A model generated the notes under the pieces. It had not been told where the DNA came from, did not search any database, and saw only the letters and a program-made list of their open reading frames with translations. Source: Leucobacter celer subsp. astrifaciens (GTDB lineage: Bacteria; Actinomycetota; Actinomycetes; Actinomycetales; Microbacteriaceae). Taken from it: a stretch of 64,000 nt of DNA. A program made the translations under genes and the position numbers. Within the stretch, counting starts at the first letter, position 1. The number at the start of each line of letters is the position of its first letter. The stretch is from contig NZ_JHEI01000143.1 of assembly GCF_001273835.1 (NCBI RefSeq), positions 1-64,000 on the forward strand, written 5' to 3'. Of the stretch, positions 10,883 to 18,958 are shown one piece after another.

Positions 10883-11203
10883 ATGCCCGTCGTCAAGATC
10901 AACGCCATCACGGTTCCCGATGGGAAGGGGGCGGAGATCGAAGCACGATTCGCCGCCCGCAGACATGCGGTCGACGCCTCGCCCGGGTTCCAAGGCTTCC
11001 AACTGCTGCGCCCGGTGCGGGGCGAGGACCGCTACTTCGTCGTGACCCAGTGGGAGACGGAGGAGCACTTCGCGGCGTGGAGGGACTCCCGCGAGAACGC
11101 CGAAGCCCACGCGCACGGCGCGGGCGAGCAGCCGCGCAAGCCCGTCGCGACCGGCGCCGCTCTGCTCGAGTTCGAGGTGGTGGATCTCGACGGCGCGAAC
11201 TGA
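10883..11203 (+). CDS. Antibiotic biosynthesis monooxygenase (ABM) domain protein
   Basis: 106 aa ferredoxin-like dimeric alpha+beta barrel protein, similar to the HmoA/HmoB/IsdG type of haem-degrading monooxygenases and other ABM proteins. Typical stretches are GFQGFQLLRP and YFVVTQWETEEHFAAW. AAAGG lies 8-9 nt before the ATG and decides this start over longer in-frame GTG/ATG choices. Haem degradation is plausible from the family but not shown by any single residue seen here. Confidence 0.85.
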   Translation: MPVVKINAITVPDGKGAEIEARFAARRHAVDASPGFQGFQLLRPVRGEDRYFVVTQWETEEHFAAWRDSRENAEAHAHGAGEQPRKPVATGAALLEFEVVDLDGAN

Positions 11204-11372
11204 TCCCCGTCGTCATCACAGCGGGGAAGCCCTGGGAAGCAGCGGGGAAGCAGCAGTTGGGCAGCGGGTAGGCCGCGGGCGAGACCACACATCGGACTCC
11301 GTGTTGCACGCGCGGGGTTCAGGCGGGGCCGCGGAAGATGTGCGGAGCCGCGCAGGGCGACGGCGCGACGGG

Positions 11373-11378
11373 TAGACT
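11373..11378 (+). promoter_or_regulatory. -10 box of ychF
   Basis: TAGACT ends 8 nt before the GTG start of ychF; probable leaderless transcript. Confidence 0.5.
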
Positions 11379-11386
11379 GGACCCTC

Positions 11387-12460
11387 GTGGCTCTGACTAT
11401 CGGCATCGTAGGACTCCCCAACGTGGGCAAGTCCACCCTCTTCAACGCACTCACCCAGAACGACGCGCTCGCCGCGAACTATCCGTTCGCGACCATCGAG
11501 CCGAACATCGGCGTGGTGAACCTGCCCGACCCGCGGCTCGACAAGCTCGCGGAGATCTTCGGCAGCGAGCGGATCCTGCCGGCTCCGGTCAGCTTCGTCG
11601 ACATCGCCGGCATCGTGCGCGGCGCGAGCGAGGGCGAGGGCCTCGGCAACCAGTTCCTCGCGAACATCCGCGAGGCCGACGCGATCGCGCAGGTGGTGCG
11701 CGGTTTCAGCGATCCCGATGTGGTGCACGTCGACGGCGATGTGAACCCCGCGAGCGACATGGAGACGATCAACACCGAGCTGATCATCGCCGACATGCAG
11801 ACCCTCGACAAGGCGCTCGTGCGCTTCGAGAAGGAGCTGAAGAACCGCAAGATCGATGCCTCCGTCGTCGAGACCGCGAAGGCCGCGCGGGCCGCGCTCG
11901 ACGCCGGCGAGGTGCTCTCGCACGCGGGCATCGACCTCGAGCCGATCAAGGAGCTGGGTCTGCTCACCGCGAAGCCGTTCCTCTACGTCTTCAACGTCGA
12001 CGAGGCCGTGCTGCAGGATCGCGCGAGGCTCGACGAGCTCTCGGCGCTCGTGGCGCCGGCGAAGGCGATCTTCCTCGACGCCAAGATCGAGAGCGAGCTC
12101 ATCGAGCTCGACGCGGAGGACGCCGCCGAGCTGCTGGCCTCGATCGGTCAGGAGGAGAGCGGCCTGGACCAGCTGGCCCGCGTCGGCTTCGACACCCTCG
12201 GCTTGCAGACCTACCTCACCGCCGGCCCCAAGGAGGCCCGCGCGTGGACGATCAAGAAGGGATCGACCGCGCCGCAGGCCGCCGGTACGATCCACACCGA
12301 CTTCGAGAAGGGCTTCATCAAGGGCGAGATCATCTCGTTCGAGGACCTGGTCGAGGCGGGATCGGTCGCCGAGGCTCGCGCCAAGGGCAAGGCCCGCATG
12401 GAGGGCAAGGACTACGTGATGCAGGACGGCGACGTCTGCGAGTGGCGTTTCAACGTCTGA
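11387..12460 (+). CDS. ychF: Redox-regulated ATPase/GTPase YchF (OBG family)
   Basis: 357 aa Obg-related P-loop protein. G1 is GLPNVGKS (9-16); the G2 region NYPFATIEPN, G3 DIAGIVRGA and the C-terminal TGS domain (TIHTDFEKGFIKGEIISFEDL) are all present. YchF hydrolyses ATP, binds ribosomes and is linked to oxidative stress in E. coli. GTG start. The 183 nt before it contain short direct copies of AGCGGGGAAGC but nothing else recognised. Confidence 0.96.
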   Translation: MALTIGIVGLPNVGKSTLFNALTQNDALAANYPFATIEPNIGVVNLPDPRLDKLAEIFGSERILPAPVSFVDIAGIVRGASEGEGLGNQFLANIREADAIAQVVRGFSDPDVVHVDGDVNPASDMETINTELIIADMQTLDKALVRFEKELKNRKIDASVVETAKAARAALDAGEVLSHAGIDLEPIKELGLLTAKPFLYVFNVDEAVLQDRARLDELSALVAPAKAIFLDAKIESELIELDAEDAAELLASIGQEESGLDQLARVGFDTLGLQTYLTAGPKEARAWTIKKGSTAPQAAGTIHTDFEKGFIKGEIISFEDLVEAGSVAEARAKGKARMEGKDYVMQDGDVCEWRFNV

Positions 12461-12500
12461 GGTAGCTCGCTTCGGTGTCCCGGTGACGAAAGGATCGACG

Positions 12501-12965
12501 ATGACTCTTGACCGCTCCGCCCGCTCTCTCCGTCGCGTCGGAGGGCTCGCCGTCGCAACGGGTGCGCTGTTATCCGCTGCCGGCGCGGGGGCATGGTTCG
12601 CAGTCACGAAGCAGCTGCGCGACGAGAAGATCACCGTGCCGGGCAACGCGCCCGTGCTCGCCGGCAGGCGGGTGCAGGATCCGGCGACGGCGTACGTCCA
12701 GGCGCTCGTGATCAAGGGCAACGCCGAGCGCGGGGCGGGCGGGCGCACCTTCGCCGACATCAGCGAGGCCCTGCGCGGCGTCGACTCGAGCAGCGACGAG
12801 GCCCGCGAGCTGCGCAATCTGAGCTCGTCGCTCTCGACCGCGGCGGCACTGCGCACCTCGCTCATGACGTCGGTGCTCGCCTACGGTGTGAGCGCGTTCG
12901 CGACCGGGCTCGGGATGTTCCTCGCGGTCGCCGGATCGCAGCTTCGTCGCGCCGGCCGCGAGTAG
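12501..12965 (+). CDS. Small two-TM membrane protein, unknown
   Basis: 154 aa with one hydrophobic segment near residues 13-38 and another at about 118-145, and a charged middle domain with no recognised motif. AAAGGA 8 nt before the ATG fixes this start over a GTG 18 nt upstream. It follows ychF by 40 nt on the same strand and may be read through from it. I do not recognise the family. Confidence 0.65.
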   Translation: MTLDRSARSLRRVGGLAVATGALLSAAGAGAWFAVTKQLRDEKITVPGNAPVLAGRRVQDPATAYVQALVIKGNAERGAGGRTFADISEALRGVDSSSDEARELRNLSSSLSTAAALRTSLMTSVLAYGVSAFATGLGMFLAVAGSQLRRAGRE

Positions 12966-13120
12966 CGCTGCGCCGACGCCCCGAGCGCTCGCGCAGCGCC
13001 GTCGCACCGAACCCGCCGGGTCGAAGCCGGCGCTGTGACCTCCGTGTGCGATCCGGGGGTTCCGCCCCGCGAGCCGGCATCGCATACTGAAGTGGTCAGC
13101 CCGACGTCGAAGGAGACCCC

Positions 13121-13546
13121 ATGGCTCAGTCACTCGCCACCTACATCGCCCTGCCCGGCACGACCGCCCAGGCCATGGAGCACTGGCACGAGGTCTTCGG
13201 GGGTGAACTGCAGATCCTGCGATACGGGGATGTGCCCCTGGACGGCATGCCGTTCGAACCCGATCCCGAGGCGGTGGCGCACGCGACCCTCACACTGCCC
13301 GCGGGAGTCATCGCCGGCGGCGACGCCATGGACGACGGCAACGACTATCCGGTGCGCGGCACCGCCTACTCGCTGCTCTACACGACGGACACGCCCGAGG
13401 AGGCGCGCGAGCTGTTCCAGAAGCTGCTCGACGGCGGCGGGTCGGTGGGCATGCCGCTGGAAGTGGCGCCCTGGGGGGACCTGTACGGCCAGGTCTTCGA
13501 CCGCTTCGGGGTCATGTGGGCGTTCTCGTGCGAAAGCGCCGAATAG
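13121..13546 (+). CDS. VOC family protein, PhnB-like (glyoxalase/bleomycin resistance fold)
   Basis: 141 aa paired beta-alpha-beta-beta-beta modules typical of the PhnB-type VOC proteins (Y-GDVPLDGMPFEPDPEAVAHATLTLPAG, FQKLLDGGGSVGMPLE, WGDLYGQVFDRFGVMWAFS). The ending FGVMWAF is characteristic. AAGGAG stands 7 nt before the ATG. The biochemical role of such proteins is usually unknown. Confidence 0.85.
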   Translation: MAQSLATYIALPGTTAQAMEHWHEVFGGELQILRYGDVPLDGMPFEPDPEAVAHATLTLPAGVIAGGDAMDDGNDYPVRGTAYSLLYTTDTPEEARELFQKLLDGGGSVGMPLEVAPWGDLYGQVFDRFGVMWAFSCESAE

Positions 13547-13619
13547 TCGTCACGCTGCAGGGGGTGCCGGGGTCCTGGCGCGGGGCGGGCGCCGGACGGA
13601 TCAGCAGGATCACCTCGCC

Positions 13620-13931
13620 TCAGTCGATGCTGCCGACATGCAGTCGCACGCGCAGCGTGTGATCGCCGTCCCTCTCGGCTGAGAGGTGTTCCGCGATGCG
13701 GTCTGCGAGGCGGTGGAGCGTCTGAGGCGTCGGCACCGTGCTCCGGGTGCACAGGGTCACGGTGATCTCGGTGCCCTCGTCGTTCTCGGCGACGCGCACG
13801 AGCGGGGCGGGCATCTCAGAGACGACCGCGACTGCGGCGGCGAGGCCGGGCGCCGGGAAGATCTCCCTGACGCCGGGATCGTCGCCGATGAGCTTCACGA
13901 GTGCTTCGGCGATGGTGCTCGCGCTACTCAT
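13620..13931 (-). CDS. Small Asp23-cluster protein, unknown function
   Basis: 103 aa soluble protein ending RLHVGSID. No recognised catalytic motif. Its ATG overlaps the stop of the upstream Asp23/Gls24-type gene by 4 nt (ATGA), making it the third gene of the sigma factor operon. Short beta-rich stretches (EITVTLCTRSTVP, TLRVRLHVG) suggest a small alpha/beta fold like Asp23, but this is only an impression. Confidence 0.6.
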   Translation of the reverse strand: MSSASTIAEALVKLIGDDPGVREIFPAPGLAAAVAVVSEMPAPLVRVAENDEGTEITVTLCTRSTVPTPQTLHRLADRIAEHLSAERDGDHTLRVRLHVGSID

Positions 13932-14548
13932 CGCCGATCCCCCTCGCCTCGTCGCACCAGAACATCGGTGATGGTGATGTCGATCGCTGCGACCTCCAAC
14001 TCGGTATGCATCCGGATCGCGGCTTGAACGGCGCTGCGAACGCGATCGGCCAGGTCCGGGAGGCGGGTGCCGGCGTAGGCCGCGATGTCGACGTGGACGA
14101 CGATCGGGGCGCCCGGAACGGTGAGATCGCCGTCGAACCGGGTGCGCCCGATCGCCGCGCCGCCCAGGGCGTCGCCGGCGTTCCGGATCAGGGCCCGGAG
14201 CGCTCCTTCGGAGACGGTGAGCCTCGCGGACTCGGAGGGTGAGGAGATCGGAACCTCCCGGCCGGCGCGCACCTCTCGCGAGAGCCTGGTGAGGACTCCC
14301 TGGAACCAGGACTCTCCGATCTCGGGTTCCGACTCCGCGGTGAGCAGGGCCTCGGAGATCGCCCTGAGCCGCTCCAGCTGGTCCACGGCGTGCCTGGCCT
14401 CGGCGTTCTGCTCGATGTCGGGGCGTCGCGGGTCGCGCCCGCCGTCGACGTACTCGGAGAGCTCTTCGAGCGCGAACCCCCCGATCGGCTCGGGCAGAGC
14501 GTCGGGGTGCCGGTCTCGAGGATCGTGAGACGGGGGCTGCGGGTTCAT
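13928..14548 (-). CDS. Asp23/Gls24 domain protein with zinc-free anti-sigma-like N-terminus
   Basis: 206 aa. The C-terminal 110 residues (TVSEGALRALIRNAGDALGGAAIGRTRF ... VHVDIAAYAGTRLPDLADRVRSAVQAAI ... IDITITDVLV) are an Asp23/Gls24 envelope-stress domain. The first 90 residues are acidic with a helical block (ELSEYVDGG...NAEARHAVDQLERLRAISEALL) in the position an anti-sigma domain would take; no HxxxCxxC motif is seen. The gene overlaps the ECF sigma gene by 4 nt (ATGA), so a role in controlling that sigma factor is an attractive inference. Confidence 0.7.
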   Translation of the reverse strand: MNPQPPSHDPRDRHPDALPEPIGGFALEELSEYVDGGRDPRRPDIEQNAEARHAVDQLERLRAISEALLTAESEPEIGESWFQGVLTRLSREVRAGREVPISSPSESARLTVSEGALRALIRNAGDALGGAAIGRTRFDGDLTVPGAPIVVHVDIAAYAGTRLPDLADRVRSAVQAAIRMHTELEVAAIDITITDVLVRRGEGDRR

Positions 14549-15114
14549 GCCCAGTCCTCCAATCCTCGAATGAGGGCCCGCCGAGCGCGCGCGAGCGCGC
14601 CGCGAACCGTCGGTACCGGAACGTCGAGTTCCTCCGCGATCTCCTGGTAAGAGTACCCGCCGGATTCCTTGAGGACCCAACACTGCCGCTGCATCTCCGG
14701 CAGGCGATCGAGGATCCCGACGACCGCCTCGAGCTGCGAGTGCACGAGCACCCGCTGTTCGGGGCCGCTGCTGTCCGGGGCGGGCGCATCCCAGTCCTCG
14801 AGTGCGGCGTCGCCGCGGCGGGCTCGGACGCGGTCGATGGATTTCCGGCTGACCACGCGCATCAGCCACGGCTTCACGGCGGCCGGATCGTTCAGCGTGT
14901 CAAGGGTGTCCCACGCCGTGATGAACGCCTCCTGCACCGCGTCATCGGCGTCGGCGGGGGAGCGGGTGAGGCGCACGGCGTAGGCGCGCATGAGCCCCGC
15001 GTATCGTCGCACCAGCACCTCGAATGCGCGGGTGTCTCCGTCCGTCGCGCGCAGGACGAGGAATGCATCCGGGGCGTCTTCGAGCGCACCTGCTGGCACC
15101 GGCTCTCCCTCCAC
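14545..15114 (-). CDS. ECF RNA polymerase sigma factor
   Basis: 189 aa sigma-70 family protein with only region 2 (FEVLVRRYAGLMRAYAVRLTRSPADADDAVQEAFITAWD) and region 4 (LDRLPEMQRQCWVLKESGGYSYQEIAEELDVPVPTVRGALARARRAL). GTG start assigned; a second in-frame GTG 15 nt downstream has a better GGAGGGAG Shine-Dalgarno sequence and may be the true start. First gene of a three-gene leftward operon, divergent over 134 nt from the Asp23-AmaP-GlsB operon, which it probably controls. Confidence 0.9.
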   Translation of the reverse strand: MEGEPVPAGALEDAPDAFLVLRATDGDTRAFEVLVRRYAGLMRAYAVRLTRSPADADDAVQEAFITAWDTLDTLNDPAAVKPWLMRVVSRKSIDRVRARRGDAALEDWDAPAPDSSGPEQRVLVHSQLEAVVGILDRLPEMQRQCWVLKESGGYSYQEIAEELDVPVPTVRGALARARRALIRGLEDWA

Positions 15115-15248
15115 CGCGCAAAAAATAAAGTTGGACGGGTTTGTGACATCGGAGGCTCTCCGTCCGTCTCATTGGCAACCCTAGGTCACGCCTTCGGGCA
15201 GTGGCAACGACTTGTGGGGTACGGCCAACACACGAAAGAGGCAGGAAC

Positions 15249-15728
15249 ATGGCAACCAACCAGAACGCACAGAACACCGCTCCCTCCCCGGCGACCGCGC
15301 GCTCGGCCGCGGTCTCCGAGCCGGTGGTGCAGGGCAAGACCGTCATCGACGATTCCGTCGTCGCGAAGGTAGCCGGAATCGCGGTGCGGGACATCCCGGG
15401 CGTCTACGCTCTCGGGGGCGGCATGGCCAGGGTGATGGGAGCTGTGCGGGACGCGGTCGGCAACACGGACCTCGCTCAGGGCGTCTCCGTCGAGGTCGGC
15501 GAGACGCAGGTCGCCGCGGACATCGCGCTCGTCGCCGAGTATCCGGTGCCCCTTCAGGAGCTCGGGGATCGTGTGCGCGCTGCGGTGGCGAAGGCCGTGA
15601 CCGAACTCGTGGGCATGGAGATCGCCGAGGTGAACGTCACGATCAGCGACGTGCACGTGCCCACCGAGGATGACGGACGCGACGCGGACGAGGCGGCGGG
15701 GCACGACGGCGAGGCTCGAGTCCGATGA
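15249..15728 (+). CDS. Asp23/Gls24 family envelope stress protein
   Basis: 159 aa. Asp23 domain (GKTVIDDSVVAKVAGIAVRDIPGVYAL ... VSVEVGETQVAADIALVAEYPVPLQELGDRVRAAVAKAVTELVGMEIAEVNVTISDVH). In Staphylococcus, Asp23 is an abundant cytoplasmic protein tethered to the membrane by AmaP. The ATG is supported by an AGAGGCAGGA leader; a longer GTG frame upstream lacks support. First gene of a rightward operon with successive ATGA overlaps. Confidence 0.92.
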   Translation: MATNQNAQNTAPSPATARSAAVSEPVVQGKTVIDDSVVAKVAGIAVRDIPGVYALGGGMARVMGAVRDAVGNTDLAQGVSVEVGETQVAADIALVAEYPVPLQELGDRVRAAVAKAVTELVGMEIAEVNVTISDVHVPTEDDGRDADEAAGHDGEARVR

Positions 15729-15913
15729 GCCGCACGGCTGTCGGAATGGCCGCCGGCGCGGTGCTCGCGCTGACCTGGATCGTGCTCGGGTTCTGGGCCT
15801 TCCTCTTCGTGGCCGTGGCGATGGCCGTCGGAGCGGGCATCGCGCGAGTGCTCGACGGCAGACTCGACGTCCGCGCCGTGGCCGACGCGCTCCGCGGCCG
15901 CCGATCCTCATGA
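15725..15913 (+). CDS. Small membrane protein of the Asp23 operon, DUF2273-like
   Basis: 62 aa; one long hydrophobic stretch (residues 5-42, possibly two short TM helices) and a basic C-terminus. Position and size resemble the DUF2273 partner found beside Asp23 in other Gram-positives. ATGA overlaps on both sides. Confidence 0.7.
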   Translation: MSRTAVGMAAGAVLALTWIVLGFWAFLFVAVAMAVGAGIARVLDGRLDVRAVADALRGRRSS

Positions 15914-16317
15914 CCGGCGAGACGGGCGCTCGGGCGGCGTCCTCGATACCGGCGGCTTCCGCGTCTCGCGGCGCACCGCCCGGCCGCACGCGGATCACGG
16001 GGAAGGCGCTGACGCAGCTGACGGCCGCGATCGCCGCGACCGTTCTCGAGGTGCCCGTGCGGCAGGTGCGGGCTTCCGTGTCGGACGCGTCCGGCGAACT
16101 CGGCATCCGAGTGCAATCGCCCCTGGTCATCGCTCCGCTCGGCCGGCCGGCCGAGCGCCGGAGCCCCGTGCCGGATGCGACGCCGGTGATGGTCCGAGCG
16201 GAGCGCGCGAGAGCACGGATCGCCGATCAGGTGACCGAGCTCTCCGGACGCCGCGTCGGAGCGGTCACCCTCGAGGCGACCGGTGCCCTGATCCGAGAGA
16301 GAGGAAGAGTCTCATGA
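15910..16317 (+). CDS. Asp23-related protein, unknown
   Basis: 135 aa. A block TGKALTQLTAAIAATVLEVPVRQVRASVSDASGELGIRVQSP followed by RARIADQVTELSGRRVGAVTLEATGAL has the pattern of an Asp23/Gls24 domain (helix for complex assembly, then two strands), interrupted by a basic linker. ATGA overlaps with both neighbours indicate co-translation with Asp23 and the DUF6286-like gene. Confidence 0.65.
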   Translation: MTGETGARAASSIPAASASRGAPPGRTRITGKALTQLTAAIAATVLEVPVRQVRASVSDASGELGIRVQSPLVIAPLGRPAERRSPVPDATPVMVRAERARARIADQVTELSGRRVGAVTLEATGALIRERGRVS

Positions 16318-16892
16318 CGCGCAATCGCCTGTACCGCCGGGTCATCCGCCGTGAAAGCCACTCGGCGCGTTCCGCGGCGGTCGTCATCGTGCTCGCGGCG
16401 CTCGTCGTCGTCGCCGCGTGGCTCGGCACCGAGATCGTGCTGCATCTGCTCGGCGCGGGGGCGATCCTGCTCTCGCCCGTCGAACTCGCGTTCGGTGTGC
16501 TGCGCGCGACGGAGAGCCCCGACGGAAGCCTGGCGGCCGCCGGCGCGGTGCTGCTGCTGATCGGCGCGGTGCTGCTGCTGTGCGCACTGCTGCCGGGACG
16601 GCGCGGCAAGCACTCCCGCATGGCCGGACGCACCGCGATCCTGGTCGACGACCGCGTCATCGCGTCGGGGATCGCGACGCGGCTCTCGAACACCGCTGGG
16701 GTACCGCGCGAGCAGATCCGGGTCAGCGTCGGCCGCGGATCCGTGGAGGCGGCGATCACGCCGATATCCGGTGTGCCGGTCGACCGCGCGCAGGCGGTGG
16801 CGGCGATGGAGGACGAGATCACGGAGTACGACCTGACCCCGCGCCTCACGGGCCGGGTGCGCGTCGGAGAGAGGGGACTGGTGGGCGCATGA
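16314..16892 (+). CDS. DUF6286-like membrane protein
   Basis: 192 aa with two membrane segments (about 20-47 and 72-95) and a soluble C-terminal domain (AGRTAILVDDRVIASGIATRLSNTAGVPREQIRVSVGRGSVEAAITP). Members of this type accompany Asp23 genes in actinobacteria. ATGA overlap with the previous and next gene. Confidence 0.7.
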   Translation: MTRNRLYRRVIRRESHSARSAAVVIVLAALVVVAAWLGTEIVLHLLGAGAILLSPVELAFGVLRATESPDGSLAAAGAVLLLIGAVLLLCALLPGRRGKHSRMAGRTAILVDDRVIASGIATRLSNTAGVPREQIRVSVGRGSVEAAITPISGVPVDRAQAVAAMEDEITEYDLTPRLTGRVRVGERGLVGA

Positions 16893-17503
16893 ACACGACA
16901 CCGAGATGGCTCAACCGCAGCATCCTCCTGATCCTCGGAGCACTCCTCGCGGCGGGCGGCGCGGCAGTGCTGCTCCTGGCTCTGAGCCCGGACACGAGCG
17001 AGCGGTGGGCGGCCTCGGCGGCGCAGGCGTCCGAGGCCGTTCAGGAGCTCGGCGCCAGCACACGGCTCGAGATCCTCGGCCACTCGTGGATCTGGCTCGC
17101 GCTGCTCGCGGTGCTGGTCCTGCTCATCGTGCTCGCGGTGATGGTCATGGCGGGCCAGGGAGGCGGACGAGCCTCTCGCGTCCTCCAGCGCACCGGTCCC
17201 GAGGGTGCGGTCGCCGGGTCGGTGATCGTCGATCTCGGGCTGGCCGAGCAGTCGCTCTCGGAGGCGATCCGCACGGACACCGATGTGCTCTCCGTGCATG
17301 TCACGGGCCACACCCTGCGGAAGACCACGGCGCTGAGGATCTCGGTTGCCGCGAGGAAGGGCGCCTCTCCGTCCAGGATCGCCGGCGAGATCCAGGCCAT
17401 CGTGGACAGATGGGACCAGGCCTTCGGCACGGAGATCCCCGTCGTGGTCGACATCGCGGGAGGCATCCGCACCCGCACCAGCGGGGCGCGCCGCATCCAA
17501 TAG
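16889..17503 (+). CDS. AmaP-like membrane anchor for Asp23
   Basis: 204 aa. TM1 (about 12-32) and TM2 (about 65-88) flank a short loop; the C-terminal cytosolic domain (GPEGAVAGSVIVDLGLAEQSLSEAI ... VDRWDQAFGTEIPVVVDIAGGI) is Asp23-like. This two-TM plus soluble domain plan matches the alkaline shock response membrane anchor protein AmaP, which recruits Asp23 to the membrane. Last of the ATGA-linked genes; a 43-nt gap follows. Confidence 0.75.
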   Translation: MNTTPRWLNRSILLILGALLAAGGAAVLLLALSPDTSERWAASAAQASEAVQELGASTRLEILGHSWIWLALLAVLVLLIVLAVMVMAGQGGGRASRVLQRTGPEGAVAGSVIVDLGLAEQSLSEAIRTDTDVLSVHVTGHTLRKTTALRISVAARKGASPSRIAGEIQAIVDRWDQAFGTEIPVVVDIAGGIRTRTSGARRIQ

Positions 17504-17546
17504 GTCCCGGGGGATTCCGGGTACCCGACAGAAAAGAGGGAGACAG

Positions 17547-17741
17547 ATGAGACTCAGCACGGTTCTTCTCGCGGCGGGCGCGGGTGCGCTCGGCTACGTG
17601 CTCGGCGCACAGGCGGGGCGCGGCCGATACCGAGAGATCCGCGATCAGGCGAAGAAGACGTGGAACAGCCCAGCCATCAAGAAGGCCCGGAAGCGCACCG
17701 AGAAACAGCTCAAGAGGGCTTCTCGGAAGCTCGCCGGCTGA
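17547..17741 (+). CDS. YtxH-like small protein
   Basis: 64 aa: a short hydrophobic N-terminus with glycine motif (AAGAGALGYVLGAQAGRGRY) followed by a strongly basic helix. This is the usual shape of YtxH-domain general stress proteins. AGAGGGAG precedes the ATG. Same strand as the Asp23 operon. Confidence 0.7.
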   Translation: MRLSTVLLAAGAGALGYVLGAQAGRGRYREIRDQAKKTWNSPAIKKARKRTEKQLKRASRKLAG

Positions 17742-17824
17742 CGCGCCCGCTCCTCCCGGGAGCGGAGCCGCATCACCCGCGCATATCCGGACCGGGGTAT
17801 GCGCACGACGAAAGGAAACGCAGC

Positions 17825-17995
17825 ATGAGTGCTGAAGACAAGATCAAGAACGCGGCCCAGGATTTGGCCGGCAAGGCCAAGGAGGTCGCCGGCAAGGTGA
17901 CGGGCAACGACGAGTTGCAGCGAGAGGGTCAGGCGGACCAGACGAAGGCCGACCTGAAGCAGGCCGGAGAGAACGTCAAGGACGCCCTCAAATAG
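17825..17995 (+). CDS. CsbD family stress protein
   Basis: 56 aa, highly charged, with the family pattern DKIKNAAQDLAGKAKEVAGKVTGNDELQREGQADQ. CsbD is sigma-B controlled in Bacillus; molecular function unknown. AAAGGA 9 nt before the ATG. It fits the stress character of the cluster. Confidence 0.9.
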   Translation: MSAEDKIKNAAQDLAGKAKEVAGKVTGNDELQREGQADQTKADLKQAGENVKDALK

Positions 17996-18048
17996 TCTCG
18001 GGCCGCGTGAGCGGCACATCACGAACTTCGGAAGTGAAAGGGAACACA

Positions 18049-18315
18049 ATGGGTTTCTTCGGTTTTCTCCTCCTGGGCCTGATCGCGGGCGCCATCGCGA
18101 AGCTCATCCTCCCCGGGAAGCAGGGCGGCGGCTGGATCGCGACCCTCATCCTCGGTGTGGTGGGCGCGATGCTCGGCGGCTGGCTCGGGAGCCTGCTCTT
18201 CGACGCGAGCCTCGAGGAGTTCTTCTCCCTGCAGACCTGGGCGCTGGCGATCGGGGGATCGATTCTCGTCCTCCTGATCTGGGGGCTCATCACGGGTCGG
18301 AAGAAGAGCAGCTAG
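18049..18315 (+). CDS. GlsB/YeaQ/YmgE family membrane protein
   Basis: 88 aa with three predicted membrane helices and the Transgly-assoc pattern GLIAGAIAKLILPGKQGGGWIATLILGVVGAMLGGWLG. GlsB-type proteins are found next to Asp23/Gls24 in many Gram-positives. GAAAGGGA precedes the ATG. Last gene of the envelope-stress cluster, closed by a strong hairpin. Confidence 0.92.
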   Translation: MGFFGFLLLGLIAGAIAKLILPGKQGGGWIATLILGVVGAMLGGWLGSLLFDASLEEFFSLQTWALAIGGSILVLLIWGLITGRKKSS

Positions 18316-18326
18316 GACCCGCAGGA

Positions 18327-18373
18327 GACGGCCCGGGGTGCGCCCTCCCGGAGGAGGCGCACCCCGGGCCGTC
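18327..18373 (+). terminator. Hairpin terminator after the Asp23 cluster
   Basis: Perfect 18-bp inverted repeat (arms 18327-18344 and 18356-18373) with an 11-nt loop, 11 nt after the glsB-like stop. No T-run follows. Confidence 0.85.
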
Positions 18374-18502
18374 CACGCGGTTCACCGCATCGATGCCGGG
18401 CGGCGGCACGAGGGCCGCCACAGGCCGCCACGACCGAGAAGGTATATTTGTGCGACGAAGGCGGTCGCCGCGACCGCTCCGAGAGACGGCGGGTACTGAG
18501 AG

Positions 18503-18916
18503 ATGAACGCGGATTCCGCGAACGGTGCGGCATCGGCCGATGAGACCGAGCCCCGGCTGCCGCCGTGCCCCGAGTGCGCGAGCGAGTACGCCTACGAGCA
18601 GGGGGCGCTGCTCGTCTGCCCGATGTGCGGGCACGAGTGGGCCGCGGGCGAGGCGGACGCTGCTGCGGATGACGCCGCCGATGGCGAACGGGTGGTCCGC
18701 GATGCGGTCGGGAACGTGCTCAGCGACGGCGACACGGTCACGCTCGTGAAGAGCGTGAAGGTCTCCGGAGGGGGTGGCGGCGCCATCAAGGTCGGCACGA
18801 AGGTGACCGGGATCCGTCTCATCACCGACGGAGTGGGGGATCACGATATCGACGCGCGGGTGCCGGGATTCGGCAAGCTGCAGCTCAAGTCGAGTGTGGT
18901 CACGCGCGTCTCCTGA
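18503..18916 (+). CDS. yjdM: Zinc-ribbon protein YjdM (PhnA family)
   Basis: 137 aa. N-terminal zinc ribbon CPEC (22-25) and CPMC (39-42) in the context SEYAYEQGALLVCPMCGHEW, then the KOW-like C-terminal domain (DAVGNVLSDGDTVTLVKSVKVSGGGGGAIKVGTKVTGIRL). Despite the historical name, the family is not a phosphonoacetate hydrolase; role unknown. TATATT about 55 nt upstream could be the -10 box. Confidence 0.92.
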   Translation: MNADSANGAASADETEPRLPPCPECASEYAYEQGALLVCPMCGHEWAAGEADAAADDAADGERVVRDAVGNVLSDGDTVTLVKSVKVSGGGGGAIKVGTKVTGIRLITDGVGDHDIDARVPGFGKLQLKSSVVTRVS

Positions 18917-18946
18917 CCGGCACGCGCTGCGACAACGCCGAGGCGG

Positions 18947-18952
18947 TAGATT
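18947..18952 (+). promoter_or_regulatory. -10 box of the YbfF-like hydrolase
   Basis: TAGATT ends 6 nt before the GTG start; no Shine-Dalgarno sequence. Confidence 0.45.
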
Positions 18953-18958
18953 GAGGGC

